DNA from: Phytoseiulus persimilis
Taxonomy: Eukaryota > Arthropoda > Arachnida > Mesostigmata > Phytoseiidae
Direction: 5' to 3'
NCBI GenBank assembly: GCA_037576195.1
Contig: CM075101.1
Location: 49,414,001 to 49,478,000 of the forward strand
Length of the DNA stretch: 64,000 nt
Shown piece after piece: positions 1-10,315 of this stretch (its first letter is position 1; each line of letters begins with the position of its first letter). The notes under the pieces were generated by a model that ran no database searches, was not told the DNA's origin, and saw only the letters and a list, made by a program, of their open reading frames with translations. A program made the position numbers and the translations under genes.

Positions 1-356
1 GGGGAATGATCATTCGCTTTCCAGCTGAGTGGAAGCCCCAATGGCCGGCAGGCCACTGGGCAAAAAGTTGTGTCGCGCCGACCGTCAATACTAAGCCCGG
101 TACTTCCGCTCGCTTCGTTCTTTGTGTAGGGTTGCATAACCGACCCTCGTTGCGGAGCCGCTAGCGAACGGTGGCTTCATTGGCCGGGCGAATTTGCCTC
201 ACTCGACGTTCGATAGCGTTTTTCTCTTCATGGCAGTTCTTTCAACTTCTTGATTTCACTGAGCGTTTGTTTATTTCATCCCCGTGGAGCGGGTGACGCC
301 CGCCTGAGTCTCGTCGGAACGATTCTCGGACCGAATTTTCGGATCGGACGTTCTCG

Positions 357-641
357 ATGCACGGATCCAACCTCCCATTATCAGGGCAGGGAAATCGGGA
401 ACTCACTTGCATGGAAACGCATCGGAGCGAGGTTCCGGTCTCGCTGCAAAACCACTTAATCTCGGACTTTCTTGCAGTACTTGTTGTGCTTTGCTCCGTG
501 ATCGCCTCTACCTTGGCATTCTCTCACAAGCGAATCTCCCAGAGTCAGTCCGTTGACTCGGATGATTGCTACGTTGAGTTCTTATGGACGGAGTTCGATT
601 CCGTGCCCCGAGTCGGCGAGCAGTATGGATACATCATACAC
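357..641 (+). CDS. AREL1: AREL1 exon 1: N-terminus with membrane segment
   Basis: The frame opens at ATG 357; a second in-frame ATG lies at 411 (METHRSEVP) and could be the true start. The hydrophobic stretch LISDFLAVLVVLCSVIASTL is a likely membrane anchor, as at the N-terminus of vertebrate AREL1. It is followed by DDCYVEFLWTEFDSVPRVGE, which aligns with the start of the family's first beta-rich segment. The donor GTAAGA begins at 642 and the exon ends in phase 0. Confidence 0.7.
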
Positions 642-3600
642 GTAAGATAGAGGAGTGACAGTTCGATGGGTTAACGGATTGTGAGGCGGCCATGCCATAA
701 TAGATAAGCGTCGATGTCTCATTGCAGCCTCAGGCAAATAGTTGAATCTTTCTAAATCAGTTGAAGTGGTTTCCCAATGGTATGAAGGTTGTGATTTTGT
801 TCACCTTTTATTCGATCTGGAGATCGTAACAAAATGAATGCGTTTCCAGTATCCGCCGTCCAAGGCAGCACGAGGCCCACCTGAGTTCACTATATCCATG
901 CACAACGGCGACATAGCCATCCCGTTCACCGTCGAGCACGACCCTCTTAATGGACAAGCAACGGTTAGTTCAAAGAACTTTGTCTCACAGACGACAGTCA
1001 AATTTCCGGGAGCACCATTAATGTTCAGCGCGCCACTCCGGGACAATGAACGAAGCTCTGGGCGACGACACGAGCTCTAACTTAGAACGAGGGGGCCTTC
1101 AGGTGCAGTTCACTCCGCGAGTGTCGGGTTACTACAACTTTAAGTTGGCAATCGAACAGATTCCGGTCGCAGGCAGTCCATTCCTGAAACGATTCGATCC
1201 CGGTGAGTTATGATCCCGATCTCCAGAGGAAATCTCTCACTGACGGAAGATGTTGTAACTCCGAACAGGACGTCTGATCCGGTTCATTGCCCCGATTCTG
1301 AGTGTTTTTCATTTGTTAGAGAACGCGTTTCTTCCGAAACCTGACGGCCACCGACTGTTTCAGGGGAACCCACAGCCACTCATATCAGTGTGTCGAATGC
1401 CCAAGAGGTCATGGTCACCGGGGATCAAACGCCGCTCCAGCTGAAACTACGGCTCAAAGACCGATATGGGAATGAAACCTTCATCGACGAACCGAACGCC
1501 AAACGTCTCGAGAAAATGTTTCGGCTCTCTGTCTATAGGGTATTTCTCTATCGGATTTTTTGCCCGCTTCACGCGCCAGGCCCGTTGTTCTACTCTTCGT
1601 ACTCACTGTCACTGAGAACCTCTAATTTCTCTTCGATCATTATCGATTCCGGCAGTAGCGCTCACTCAGACTTCATGCTTATCCTCGGAAGCAGCTTGAG
1701 AGGTCGCTGACCTTTGGCCCTCTCGAAACAGAAGGCCCTTCGTTGTGACGCAACGATATTTCGATATACCAGAACAAATCATTGGGGAGATGCAGGTTGG
1801 GGACGGACTGCGAATTTTGGGAGCTTCTCTGTGACTTTCCCAGAGTCACTCGCAAACACGACGATGAATGACAAGCATTCCAAATGATATCATTTTTCAG
1901 TACGATGGCAAAGAATGCTCGGTGAAGTATTCCGTCTGGAGGGACGACGTTCTGAACTTCGCGACCGTATCCATTCAGCTTCCCATATCAGGCATCTACA
2001 AGCTTCAGCTATTCTACGACGAGCTTCCCATCAAGAAATCGCAAATTGATGTGGTCGTTATCTGTGGTGAGTTAACGACGCGTCGTTATGACTCACTTGA
2101 AGATCTTTAGATCTCCCTTTCCGTCGTGAAACCCCGTTGAACAAAAAACCTCCATCAGCGCTCAAATAGTTAGCGGCTTTTCGAAGAATACTCACATTTT
2201 GCCGAAATCTGCATCTATCTGCTGCGAATAACGTATAGCCTCCTCAAGGATCACTTTCTTGCGGCATCAGATGCCGGACTAACGGGACAGCTGCCGTGAA
2301 TTGACAACGATGAGGGACATCTAATTTTTTCCGTGCAGAGTACCATGTGCCATACAATCTGCGAAGAATCGACACGCCTCGCTCATATAGCTTGCGCGAG
2401 AAGGTCATCTATCGAACTCAGCGGGTTGTTCATTCAGTCTCGCCGACTAGACTCGCATCGATCCCAATCATGAACGACTGCATTCAGTGCGCACCGAAAT
2501 CTATGAGTACCGATCAGATGAGCTTCTCTCGCCTCAGAGCTTTGAGTTGCACCCAAACTGAATTCACTTCAATCACCGATGACTGCTTCTGTTTTTCTCA
2601 CGTTTTCCTCGGAATTCGTCGTCATCGTCCGCGTAAACGATGTCAAGGGCTAATACAGTTGGGGATAGATTGGCTGAAGGATATTCCGGAGCGGGTATTG
2701 TGGCGCCAGCGTATTTCTAGCGCAGGCAGTTCGAACCGCACGGATCATTTTCGCGGAACATGCAAACGTTATTGACTAAAAACCGTCTCTGTTTCGATGG
2801 CCTGGCTGAATTCATCACGAGAAGTCTTGGTACTTTTCTCGTCTCGGAAATAATCGTACTCGTTCTGACGTTTCTCGAGGCTGACCTCCCTCAACGGTGG
2901 GATCATGCCGGAGACATGGCTCGCCGCAGGATACTTCCGGCCCCTGGCGAGAAGAAACAATGATATTCATCTTGTTTCGCCCAGCCAGTAGAAATTCTGT
3001 TGAAGCTCGAGGAAACCTTCTGCTGTGCACAGAATACGAGATTACGTCAGTCATCAAGCAGACGCGTACGGCTAAGCCGCCATATCGAAGACGGCCTGGC
3101 GGATTGCGCAACCGAGAGATTAACCCCGTGGAAGCATAATCGAGGCGCTTCTTCCCGGAGGCATCTTCCAAAGACGTCAGAAGCCGATTCCAGACACTTT
3201 TTGGCGCACATCAATGGATGATGACAGAGAAGGGGAGATGACCCGCTTTCGGACGACACGAATAGGGGCTATCTCCGCGGTACTTTTCCGAACAGAGATA
3301 GAGCTCTGCGACGAAGGACGATCTTCGACACGGCGATGGAGAACGGCGGTTTCTCATTTCCAAGGAACGAAGCGCAGATGCTGACGTGATAAGAATTTCA
3401 CCAGTATTGCAGAACGCTGATTTTCAGCATCGCAAAACATTATTTCTCACTCTGTGTCGATCGAACATTCTTCGGAGCTTCGAGAATACAATATTTTTAC
3501 CCGTCGAATCATAAGTCCGGCGCAGTAGAGCGAGGCATCTGGGATGTTTTGGCAGAACTTCAACGCGATTTCTCTGGTGTATTCGCTCAGAGTCCGACTC

Positions 3601-6470
3601 TGTTCCAGACTCCCGATACCACACGCTTTTGAACTTCAATTGTGAGGACTCAACAGCCAGGCTCCGTCTTGGGGAATCGGCGATCCTCAGAAACGATCAC
3701 GAAGAAATCAGGTATGTTACCTGGGTCGGGTGGTTGGATGAAATTCCCAAGGACTCTGCTCGACATGAACGAGATGATTCCGATTGTGAGCGGAATCGGG
3801 TTTCCTTCCAGGTGTTCGATCTGGGTTCAGCCCGGCGATTCTCCGAACTCGAGTCGACTGCACTTTTCTGCCAAAGACGATACTGAAACTAGTCTCGCCA
3901 TAACGAACACGTTGAAAGTAAATATGAGTCGACGAGAAAACGATTCAGAGCCTCCTAGTCAGGGATTCGAAACGTTTCTCACCAAATCTTATTCGCTTAC
4001 ATCGCAGGTCACCTTGAGCGATAAAACCGTGCTGTTAGAAGACGAACTCGGGTTCTTGAACTTGTCCATCGCATCCTCGTCCTATTTATTCATTTACGCC
4101 AGTCTTCTGCATCTGACGAAGTTCACCGGGGATAGAGGAAAAGCGTTCGAAGAACGACGGGAACTCTTGGTCAGAAGAGTGAGTGGCCTTTCAGATAGAC
4201 GGTCAGGAGGGATTCCACACGCAGTCGAGCGACACAGAAATCACGAGCGAATGATGAGCACAGTCGATGATTGGGAGCTTGTTATTCGAGGTCAGCGTTC
4301 GGCTGCGGAATTTTTCAGAAAACGTTTTCTGTTTATCTTCCGAATCCACAGGTACGCGGTCAGAACGGCGAAGTTTCCTCGCTCCAAAGAGACCTAGAAG
4401 GGCCCGGTAGGCTCATAGTGTGCAGATCGGACCCCGTCGGAACGGTAAGAGCAGTATTCATGCATGAATTCATTGAACCGCTCACGTAACCGGAATTCCA
4501 CTAACGGACTCGATCAAAAATCACGTAGACGATGAAAGCCACGGAGTGCTTCGACAGAGAGGACTGGCAGCGAAAGTTCCAGATCAATATCAAGTACGAA
4601 ATTGCGGCGGACATGGGGGGCCTGAGTCGCGAATGGTTTGAGATCCTCTGCATCAAGTTGTTCGATCCGAAGGAAGGTGAGTTCCGGAACAATGGGATCA
4701 CACATACCCACTTCAAATCCGTCTCCCCCTATCGGTACGGGGTCAAAAGCGTGATACAGCATCATTAATGCTTCATCATCTGCCACAGGCCTATTCTTTT
4801 CGTACGGCGGACCTCAAGGACTGGTTCTTCCGAATTCTTCGCGACCTGCTTCAGGTTCTGTCTTGAAAGGCCTCGAATTTGCTGGCAGTGTCGTCGCGAA
4901 GTGTGTCTACGAGTCGGCTCTCGGAAACCAGCACCGACTCACGGTGAAAGCTAATTTCGCGAGGTAAAATATGCTCCGACGAAATGGGACGAGAAAGAAG
5001 GAACAGAAATCTGGGATGAGCTCGAGGGTTCTTGAGTCGAACGCTCGAGCTCCTGAGGGTGAGCCGCCGAAACGCAGGAACAGAGTGACGGTAGCTCATG
5101 TTGAACGTTTTTCCATTTAGATCGTTCTTGGCGCAAATGCTTGGCCGGCCGGTGACTTATCGCCACTTCAAAACTGATGATCCAGAGTTATTCCATGGGA
5201 AAGTCAGGTGAGTCGATGAGCTCGATCCGAACAATGTCCGACTTCCTGGACGGCATTCGTGGCTTTCTGGAACCTCCCGATCTGAAACCTCTTCCAGATA
5301 CGTGCTTGAAAACAACGTGGAGGACCTTCAATTAAAGTTCACTGATGATGAATACTCCGAAGACGGGAAACTACTCCAGGTTTGACGATTTTCTTGGATT
5401 CTAAGGAGGCGCGAACCTCTCGCCTAGTCGAAGTTCCGGAGAAAATCAGAGATTTCCGGAGCAGCGTCTGGTGATTGTTTCTGTCGTGACAATCCCCTGA
5501 CGCTTCCCCCTCGAACCGCAGGAAATAGAGCTCGTTCCTGATGGAGCTTCCCGTGCCGTGACGGAAGTTAACAAGTTCCAGTATTTGAACGCTTTGGCAG
5601 AGTTCCGACTCGCTCGTAGAGTTCGCAAACAAGTCAAGAGTTTCATGAGAGTGAGTAAATCCGAGTCGGAATATACTTGGTGTGTGAGCGGATCCGAGCC
5701 GGGGTTGTCGGTGTTGAATCAGAGTCGTTCGGCCTCCTTTGCAGGGTTTCAATAAAGTCTCGAACATAAACCTGTTACGAGATTTTGATGAGGAGGAACT
5801 TGAGCTGGTACTCTGTGGAAGTCCATCTTACTCGGTGGAGGATCTTCGGAAAAACCATCATGCTCTGGGCTGGACGGACACCAATCAGCACGTGCTCCAC
5901 TGGTTTTGGAAGGTGAACATTGGAGACTGACTTACGCATATGGGAATGGTATATTCTCCAATAATTTCCCTCTGTCAGGCTCAGTCTTGACGGCAATACC
6001 AACAGTTGTGATTGAAATTCCATGCAGATCGTTGGCTCGTTCTCCGAAGAAGAACTTTCGCAGCTGGTGCAGTTCATCACAGGTGAGTCTTTCTGCGCTT
6101 AACGACCAATGCGGTCAGACCGAGTCTAGAATGCAATCGAAACTATAACATGAGTACTTATTGATACCCAGGGAGCAGTCGATTACCGCTGGGAGGCTTT
6201 GCTGAGCTCGAGCCGTGGGTACACCTGGTGTATGTGGAGGCTCTGAATACCTTGCCCTCCGCGCACACATGGTATGGTGATGCAGTTCACATAACGCGCT
6301 CCCTTGAATGCTTCAATATCTCCACCTGACTCATGAGAAAATGTAACTGCTTTATGCGTACTTGCAGCTTCAATTACCTCTGCCTGCCTTCCTACGACTC
6401 CTGTGAGCGAATGGAGCGCCATCTACGAACGGCTCTCCAGGAAGGGAGCCAAGGTTTTGGATTCGTGTGA
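357..6470 (+). CDS. AREL1: AREL1-family HECT E3 ubiquitin ligase (spliced gene, about 20 exons)
   Basis: The spliced product is a HECT E3 ubiquitin ligase that takes ubiquitin from an E2 onto its own cysteine and passes it to substrates. Vertebrate AREL1 acts on IAP antagonists (SMAC, HtrA2, ARTS) and restrains apoptosis; the same role here is inferred. Seen in order: an N-terminal hydrophobic helix, a beta-rich filamin-like region (VSGYYNFKL, ISGIYKLQLFYDELP), a poorly conserved linker, the HECT N-lobe (KATECFDREDWQRKF, GGLSREWFEILC, VVAKCVYESALG, SFLAQMLGRPVTY, FKTDDPELF) and the HECT C-lobe (DFDEEELELVLCG, YSVEDLR, VLHWFWK, EEELSQLVQFITGSSRLPLGGF, AHTCFNYLCLPSYDS, GFGFV-stop). The catalytic Cys is in AHTCF. 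Introns are GT-AG with matching phases at nearly every junction. Uncertain parts are the exact start (ATG 357 or 411), exon 5, and the 2632-3591 interval. The next gene, E93, faces it tail to tail. Confidence 0.87.
850..963 (+). CDS. AREL1: AREL1 exon 2
   Basis: Acceptor tttccag ends at 849 and donor GTTAGT begins at 964; the exon is 38 codons, phase 0 to 0. It encodes beta-rich sequence (EFTISMHNGDIAIPFTVE) at the place of the AREL1 filamin-like region. The frame stays open past the donor, but only the splice to 1103 restores the family sequence. Confidence 0.7.
1103..1202 (+). CDS. AREL1: AREL1 exon 3 (filamin-like strand region)
   Basis: Acceptor ccttcag ends at 1102 and donor GTGAGT begins at 1203. 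The segment VQFTPRVSGYYNFKLAIEQI has the V-F-T-P-x-x-x-G-x-Y pattern of filamin/Ig-like repeats and matches the corresponding AREL1 segment. The exon ends in phase 1. Confidence 0.78.
1364..1539 (+). CDS. AREL1: AREL1 exon 4
   Basis: Acceptor tgtttcag ends at 1363; the split codon is completed from exon 3 (G). It encodes LQLKLRLKDRYGNETF, which matches the 'D-x-Y-x-N' turn typical of filamin-like repeats and of AREL1 at this position. The donor GTATTT begins at 1540; the exon ends in phase 0. Confidence 0.75.
1732..1830 (+). CDS. AREL1: AREL1 exon 5 (boundaries tentative)
   Basis: Acceptor cgaaacag ends at 1731. The only donor that keeps phase 0 into the well-supported exon at 1901 is a weak GTGACT at 1831, giving 33 codons. 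A second reading frame here (containing RYFDIPEQIIGEM) also looks coding-like, so the true boundaries or phase of this exon may differ. Confidence 0.4.
1901..2066 (+). CDS. AREL1: AREL1 exon 6 (end of filamin-like region)
   Basis: Acceptor atttttcag ends at 1900 and donor GTGAGT begins at 2067. It encodes VSIQLPISGIYKLQLFYDEL followed by PIKKSQIDVVVI, matching the end of the filamin-like region of AREL1. The exon ends in phase 1. Confidence 0.8.
2339..2632 (+). CDS. AREL1: AREL1 exon 7 (3' end uncertain)
   Basis: Acceptor tccgtgcag ends at 2338 and the phase-1 codon is completed to Glu. The start (YHVPYNLRRIDTPRSYSLRE) follows on from the filamin-like region; the rest is low-conservation, Ser/Arg-rich linker. 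The open frame runs to 2775, but a donor GTAAAC at 2633 is a possible end. The following 950 bases may hold one more short exon that I could not fix. Confidence 0.5.
3591..3711 (+). CDS. AREL1: AREL1 exon 8 (5' end uncertain)
   Basis: The frame NFNCEDSTARLRLGESAILR ends at donor GTATGT (3712), and its phase-2 end joins the next exon correctly. Acceptors ending at 3590 or 3608 are possible starts. Similarity to vertebrate AREL1 is weak in this linker, so the support is mainly splice signals and phase. Confidence 0.4.
3812..3917 (+). CDS. AREL1: AREL1 exon 9
   Basis: Acceptor tttccttccag ends at 3811 and the frame is open (CSIWVQPGDSPNSSRLHFSA). The donor GTAAAT begins at 3918 after TNTLK in phase 0, joining to VTLSDKTVLLEDE in the next exon. 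Position and phase fit the segment before the HECT domain. Confidence 0.5.
4008..4178 (+). CDS. AREL1: AREL1 exon 10 (pre-HECT helical segment)
   Basis: Acceptor catcgcag ends at 4007 and donor GTGAGT begins at 4179; 57 codons, phase 0 to 0. The sequence VLLEDELGFLNLSIASSSYL and the following FEERRELLVRR match the conserved pre-HECT region of AREL1, where a short beta-strand leads into a helix that ends in basic residues. Confidence 0.75.
4319..4444 (+). CDS. AREL1: AREL1 exon 11 (leads into HECT)
   Basis: Acceptor atttttcag ends at 4318 and donor GTAAGA begins at 4445; 42 codons in phase 0. GPGRLIVCRSDPVGT is the first strand of the HECT fold, continued directly by MKATECF in the next exon. 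Confidence 0.75.
4529..4676 (+). CDS. AREL1: AREL1 exon 12 (HECT N-lobe start)
   Basis: Acceptor cacgtag ends at 4528 and donor GTGAGT begins at 4677. It encodes KATECFDREDWQRKFQI and DMGGLSREWFEILCIKLFDP, the unmistakable start of a HECT domain (the G-G-x-x-R-E-W-F motif). The exon ends in phase 1. Confidence 0.92.
4789..4963 (+). CDS. AREL1: AREL1 exon 13 (HECT N-lobe)
   Basis: Acceptor tgccacag ends at 4788 and donor GTAAAA begins at 4964. GLEFAGSVVAKCVYESALG and VKANFAR correspond to the 'F-x-G-x-x-x-x-K-x-x-Y-E' helix and the following segment of AREL1 HECT domains. The exon ends in phase 2. Confidence 0.92.
5121..5207 (+). CDS. AREL1: AREL1 exon 14 (HECT N-lobe)
   Basis: Acceptor ttccatttag ends at 5120 and donor GTGAGT begins at 5208. 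It encodes SFLAQMLGRPVTYRHFKTDD followed by PELFHGKV, a close match to the AREL1 family, where S-F-L-A-Q and T-D-D-P-E are conserved. Confidence 0.92.
5298..5379 (+). CDS. AREL1: AREL1 exon 15 (HECT)
   Basis: Acceptor tcttccag ends at 5297 and donor GTTTGA begins at 5380. YVLENNVEDLQLKFTDDEYS matches the 'N-x-x-x-x-x-L-x-F-x-x-x-x-Y' strand of this family. The exon ends in phase 0. Confidence 0.88.
5522..5650 (+). CDS. AREL1: AREL1 exon 16 (HECT)
   Basis: Acceptor gaaccgcag ends at 5521 and donor GTGAGT begins at 5651; 43 codons. It encodes EIELVPDGASRAVTEVNKFQ and YLNALAEFRLARRVRKQV. The V-T-x-x-N-K-x-x-Y-L segment and the Arg/Lys-rich helix are hallmarks of this HECT subfamily. Confidence 0.92.
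5745..5912 (+). CDS. AREL1: AREL1 exon 17 (HECT, N- to C-lobe)
   Basis: Acceptor cctttgcag ends at 5744 and donor GTGAAC begins at 5913; 56 codons. LLRDFDEEELELVLCG, PSYSVEDLRKN and HVLHWFWK are classic HECT motifs (F-x-x-x-E-L-E-L-x-x-C-G; V-x-x-W-F-W). Confidence 0.94.
6028..6082 (+). CDS. AREL1: AREL1 exon 18 (HECT C-lobe)
   Basis: Acceptor ccatgcag ends at 6027 and donor GTGAGT begins at 6083. It encodes IVGSFSEEELSQLVQFITG, the linker helix before the C-lobe, and ends in phase 1 so that the G-S-S-R-L-P motif is split across the junction. Confidence 0.93.
6172..6271 (+). CDS. AREL1: AREL1 exon 19 (HECT C-lobe, first part of catalytic Cys codon)
   Basis: Acceptor atacccag ends at 6171. 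It encodes SSRLPLGGFAELEPWV and NTLPSAHT, then TG of the catalytic Cys codon. The donor GTATGG begins at 6272. An earlier GTGTAT at 6228 was rejected because it would remove the conserved LPSAHT segment. Confidence 0.9.
6368..6470 (+). CDS. AREL1: AREL1 exon 20 (catalytic Cys and C-terminus)
   Basis: Acceptor acttgcag ends at 6367. The C completes the catalytic Cys codon, followed by FNYLCLPSYDS, then LQEGSQGFGFV and TGA. The C-terminal 'E-G-x-x-G-F-G' tail and its length match the HECT family, so the gene end is intact. Confidence 0.95.
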
Positions 6471-8065
6471 TGACCAGCATCTGTGAATGTCCTTAGGATT
6501 GCGAGCTCAAGGAAGGCAGCCACGGGTGATTCATTCAGGAACCCCTCTGGGACACCGCAGTGTTAGCATTCGGCCTACCTAGCCCAGGTGATGGCACGAC
6601 GGCTCACGTCGCCGCGGTGGTCAGTTTGAGAAACAACCCTCTCAACTCCTTCGAGGGTTTCAGGAGTAGGAATATCAACGAAGTTCGTCTGCTTCTGGAT
6701 GTCTAGCCCAGAACAGAAACTGTGATAGGGGAAACCGGCCCGCGGAGACAGGAACCATTTCAAATTTTCGCGAATGTCAACTTGAACGTGTCTCATCCTG
6801 TGCGCAACAAGTTCCGATAACAGGAACTTCTTGAAAGAGATGCGTGCGTCTCAGGCCGTCGGAACGTGAACTCATCGACTAAGCTGTCAGTATGGTCAGA
6901 GCAAGAAGAAGTAAAATCGGAGGAGCCGAGACCAAAACGTGAATCGGTTTTTTTCTTTTTCTTGCTTAGAAGCAAAAGAATAAGTCATGATGACAAAGCA
7001 TTGCGCTGTTTTCGATCGCGGTGCGAATGTTTTTGCGACCTTGTGCAGCTCTCTGTTAGGGGAATCATTGGTCGTTGAGAAGGCGGTTCGCGTACGCTGG
7101 CTCTAGGTCGTTCGACAACATAGGGTTGCTCCACGAGGAGGCGCGAGAAGGTCTTCAGATGTTTGACAACCGTGTGAGTGAGAACTTTTCGCACAACTAT
7201 CGTGCGTGTGATTCAACCCTTGGAAGCATAGTCCACAAAAACTTGGCCCGGCAGAGAACAGATTCACCCATGAATCAATGCGGGGTCAGCTTGAGAGAGG
7301 ATGCACGCTTTGAGATGTTCTCTTGGAACGGAAGTACGGCACGGCAACATGTAAACCAGCATAATTTGAAACATGCAAGTTCGAAAAAACCACGGTACAT
7401 GGAGAACCAAATATAGAGTAGGAATACGGGAAAATATCCCATTTGATGAGTCAAGAGGGGCTGCTTTCCAAAATTCAAGAGGAAATGCGGAATTTTGAGG
7501 AAATCAGAGACGCAGAGGACGTTCGATAAGGAATCTCTGAGCTTTCAGCAGAATTCGATCGATGTGCTGGGTACCAGTTCGTTTCCAGAACCCGAGAACC
7601 CGCAAACGCAGTGTCTCCTTGTTGTTCCGTCTTGCAGATAAAGCCTCCTGGAGATTTCGCAATGGGGGTCGGATCGAGTGGAGAGTACCGCACGATCCGG
7701 ATGAAAGTAGGACTGAGTCGACAACTAAACTCTCCATCATTGGTGTAATGAAACGTATCTCTCCTCTTTATTCTTCATCAATATTTCAATTAGCATCATC
7801 ACCGTTACCTTGATGAACATCATCGTCATTATCATGGATTACTGTCGGTAAAAGTGACTTCAAAGTAAATGCGCTCCATTGAATAGTTATGTATAATTCT
7901 TGTTGTACAATATGGTATGTATATATATTATATATATAGTCGAATGCCGATCGGTCGGTACATCGGCTTCGTATCGCTCAGACGATAGCATGTGTCAATC
8001 ATCTGCTTAACTATTCACTTTATCGAGAAATAAACAACGTAATAAACATTGAGGCCATTGCGCTG
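6471..8065 (+). other. Probable AREL1 3' untranslated region
   Basis: Downstream of the AREL1 stop there is no recognisable gene before the paired AATAAA signals near 8.03 kb. Short frames occur on both strands, some with coding-like composition (for example KIQEEMRNFEEIRDAED near 7.47 kb and GVGSSGEYRTIRMKVG near 7.66 kb). None forms a consistent spliced model. A long 3' UTR is the simplest reading, but a small extra + strand gene ending here is possible. Confidence 0.4.
8029..8046 (+). terminator. Tandem polyadenylation signals (2 x AATAAA)
   Basis: AATAAA occurs at 8029-8034 and again at 8041-8046 on the + strand, followed within 50 bases by T/G-rich sequence. They are the best-placed cleavage signals downstream of the AREL1 stop and suggest that a + strand transcript ends at about 8.06 kb. 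Confidence 0.5.
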
Positions 8066-10309
8066 TTCGAGGAGAGGTTCTCCTCATGTTCAGCTCATCT
8101 GGGCTTCTCATTGTGGTCTACCTAAGGTACTGTTGATATCGTTCCTATTAGAAAAAACCACGGCTCACGATAACTTTAATCATACCGAACAGCCGCCTGT
8201 TGGTTGACGAACAGTTTGCGAGCCCACGCCAGCACCCACCAGCCGACTGCATGATTACTCTCTACTGAAAGATCAATCCGTCGATCGGGAAAATCGCATA
8301 GTGCAACGAGAAATAGTTGCATGTACACCTCGATCGACTGCTTGCTAATGATAGTCTATTTCCAATACATCTAAGTCCATCGTACATTTCTATAACGTTC
8401 TTTGAATCGACAAAACGCAAAAACACATTTGAAACAGCATTTGATCTGAATATCTATTCCTAAAGTGGGTTGAGTAGCCATGATTGATCTACAATCAAGA
8501 ATCGAATGGACTTCTTCGCTCTGATTGGATTGCCAGTGGAGATTGTCGGGGCGGGAACGAGTAGAAGCTCGCCTTGATACGAAGACGCGCTGTCGCTTCC
8601 CTCTCCTCATACTATTCTGCTAGATGAACATGAACATCGATATTGAGTTTGAGTACAGACACGACTGAAACGGATGGACACAGGAAGAGATTTCAACTCG
8701 TTCACACTGACACTGAGGTGGTTCTCCTGAAGAATCGAAGGGCTCACTGGCAGTGAAAACGGTGGCCCTTCCGACTGGGTGAGTGAGCGCAATAGGCTAG
8801 AAAAAGACGACCAAATACAGTTTGAACAAGACTGGTCGATCAGGGTTGTTCTCTGGCGAGAAAAGATGAAGATACGTATATGCGAGGTAGACCACGTGTA
8901 GTTCCTGCCGGTGAAAGCCGCGAGACATACGTCAAGATCCGGGTCACCCGACCGGAAGCTTTACAGGTTACAGAGAGAATATTGAGCATTGGAAGAAACG
9001 TGAGGACGAATCGCACCAGTTTCCGACTCCCACTGAAATGTAAGGGCGACGCTGGCACTTTGAGAGTTGTGCATCGCTTGAACGTAGTTCAGAGCGCTGC
9101 ATCGAAATAGTGGCTCCGTTGGGGAGCTTTGTCGGAGATGATTGCACCCTTGCGCACGAGCCGTGCAAGAAGTCCAGGGCTGCACGAGTTCCAGAGATGC
9201 CCCCCCCCCTTCGCCCGCAAGACCGTTATCAACAACGAGTAGAAAAATAACTTATGAACTGATAATTTTCCGAATTTCAGTTAGCGATTCCTGCGAATCA
9301 ACTTTTCAAGCTATCAACAAATATCCAGCTTCATATCGCCGTCAGTCTCACATTCCGCGATCTCTTTTGAGATTCATCGACGGGAGCTTCTGAAAGTCCA
9401 TTCAGCACATTCCGCGTCGTCTCCAGAACAACGATCCAGAACCCAACTCTCATGACCAACATCCCCGCTCGGAGATCAGATCAGCACCGGAATCAGCTCC
9501 GAGGGGAGTCCAGAAGGAGGGCTGATGGCTGCACCGAGGAAGCTTTGTCCTCGAAGGAGTGGAGCCGGAAGAACCAAGACAACTTCTACCTCGGATTCAT
9601 TCATCCCAAGATGAGACGAAGTCGAACGCTGGGTCGGTTCCAGCACCGGAATGGAGATTCCCCCGTTCGAGGAACGGCCGAAGATCTCCCGAGAAGGTCG
9701 GTGACGTTGATGGTACAAAGTTCAGTGGAAATACATGGAGTGTCGAACATCGCCCTCCTCTCCCCAGAACCAGCTCAGGCCACGAGGAGATCCAAGATTC
9801 TCGATCCGAAAGATTAATATTCCGCTTGTAGAAGGCGAGGTCCAGTGTTGATGTTCACAATCACTTCTCCAGCCCGCAATGAGCCCGGTGCTTCATGAAA
9901 CTCTTCAAATCGATTAAATTGACGAGCGAGAGGAGAGGATCGCAGACGATGCTTAGAAACAGGCTAAAGATCCCGAGACTTACATCATATAAGGTCTATT
10001 CACACAGTAGGTACAGATCGATCCTGGACAAGAAGTTATCCTCAGAGTTGCCACATTCTTGGTCCGCTGAATCACCTAAAAATCACTATTTCTCCTCCTC
10101 TTCTGCTCACGCTTGTATCTCTCGGCAAGTCTCGTTAACTAACCGTCAGCTCAATCTTCCCTCTGCCGCAAAACTTGCCCCGCGCTCTTTGGTTATCCTC
10201 GCGCCAGGATCACGGACTTATCGGGGACAGACGGTGCCTGTTCCGATTTCTTCGCCCAGACCTCTTGACTACAAAACCATCTCAAGCCGTGCGTTTCTCC
10301 TCTAGTTAA
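8066..10309. other. Intergenic interval between convergent AREL1 and E93
   Basis: No gene is supported here. At 9452-9831 three overlapping frames (two + and one -) are open for 80-121 codons and are Ser/Arg/Pro-rich. A stop (TGA near 9524) interrupts the most coding-like + frame, and no splice pair repairs it. A run of ten C lies at 9200-9209. Confidence 0.4.
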
Positions 10310-10315
10310 TTTAAT
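10310..10315 (-). terminator. Possible E93 polyadenylation signal (ATTAAA)
   Basis: On the - strand ATTAAA is found about 590 bases beyond the E93 stop codon. It is the first common polyadenylation variant I see there. It is a single hexamer, so the support is weak; 10316-10900 would then be E93 3' UTR. Confidence 0.2.

Noticed and set aside
3642-4397. 251-codon continuous + frame
   Set aside because: It runs through two AREL1 introns; the splice sites at 3712, 3812, 3918, 4008 and 4179 give better agreement with the family.
6228-6271. Earlier donor GTGTAT at 6228 in AREL1 exon 19
   Set aside because: Using it would delete the conserved segment leading to the catalytic cysteine (NTLPSAHTC).
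9452-9831. Overlapping 121-, 90- and 80-codon frames between the two genes
   Set aside because: The most coding-like frame is broken by a stop with no GT-AG pair to remove it, and no family was recognised.
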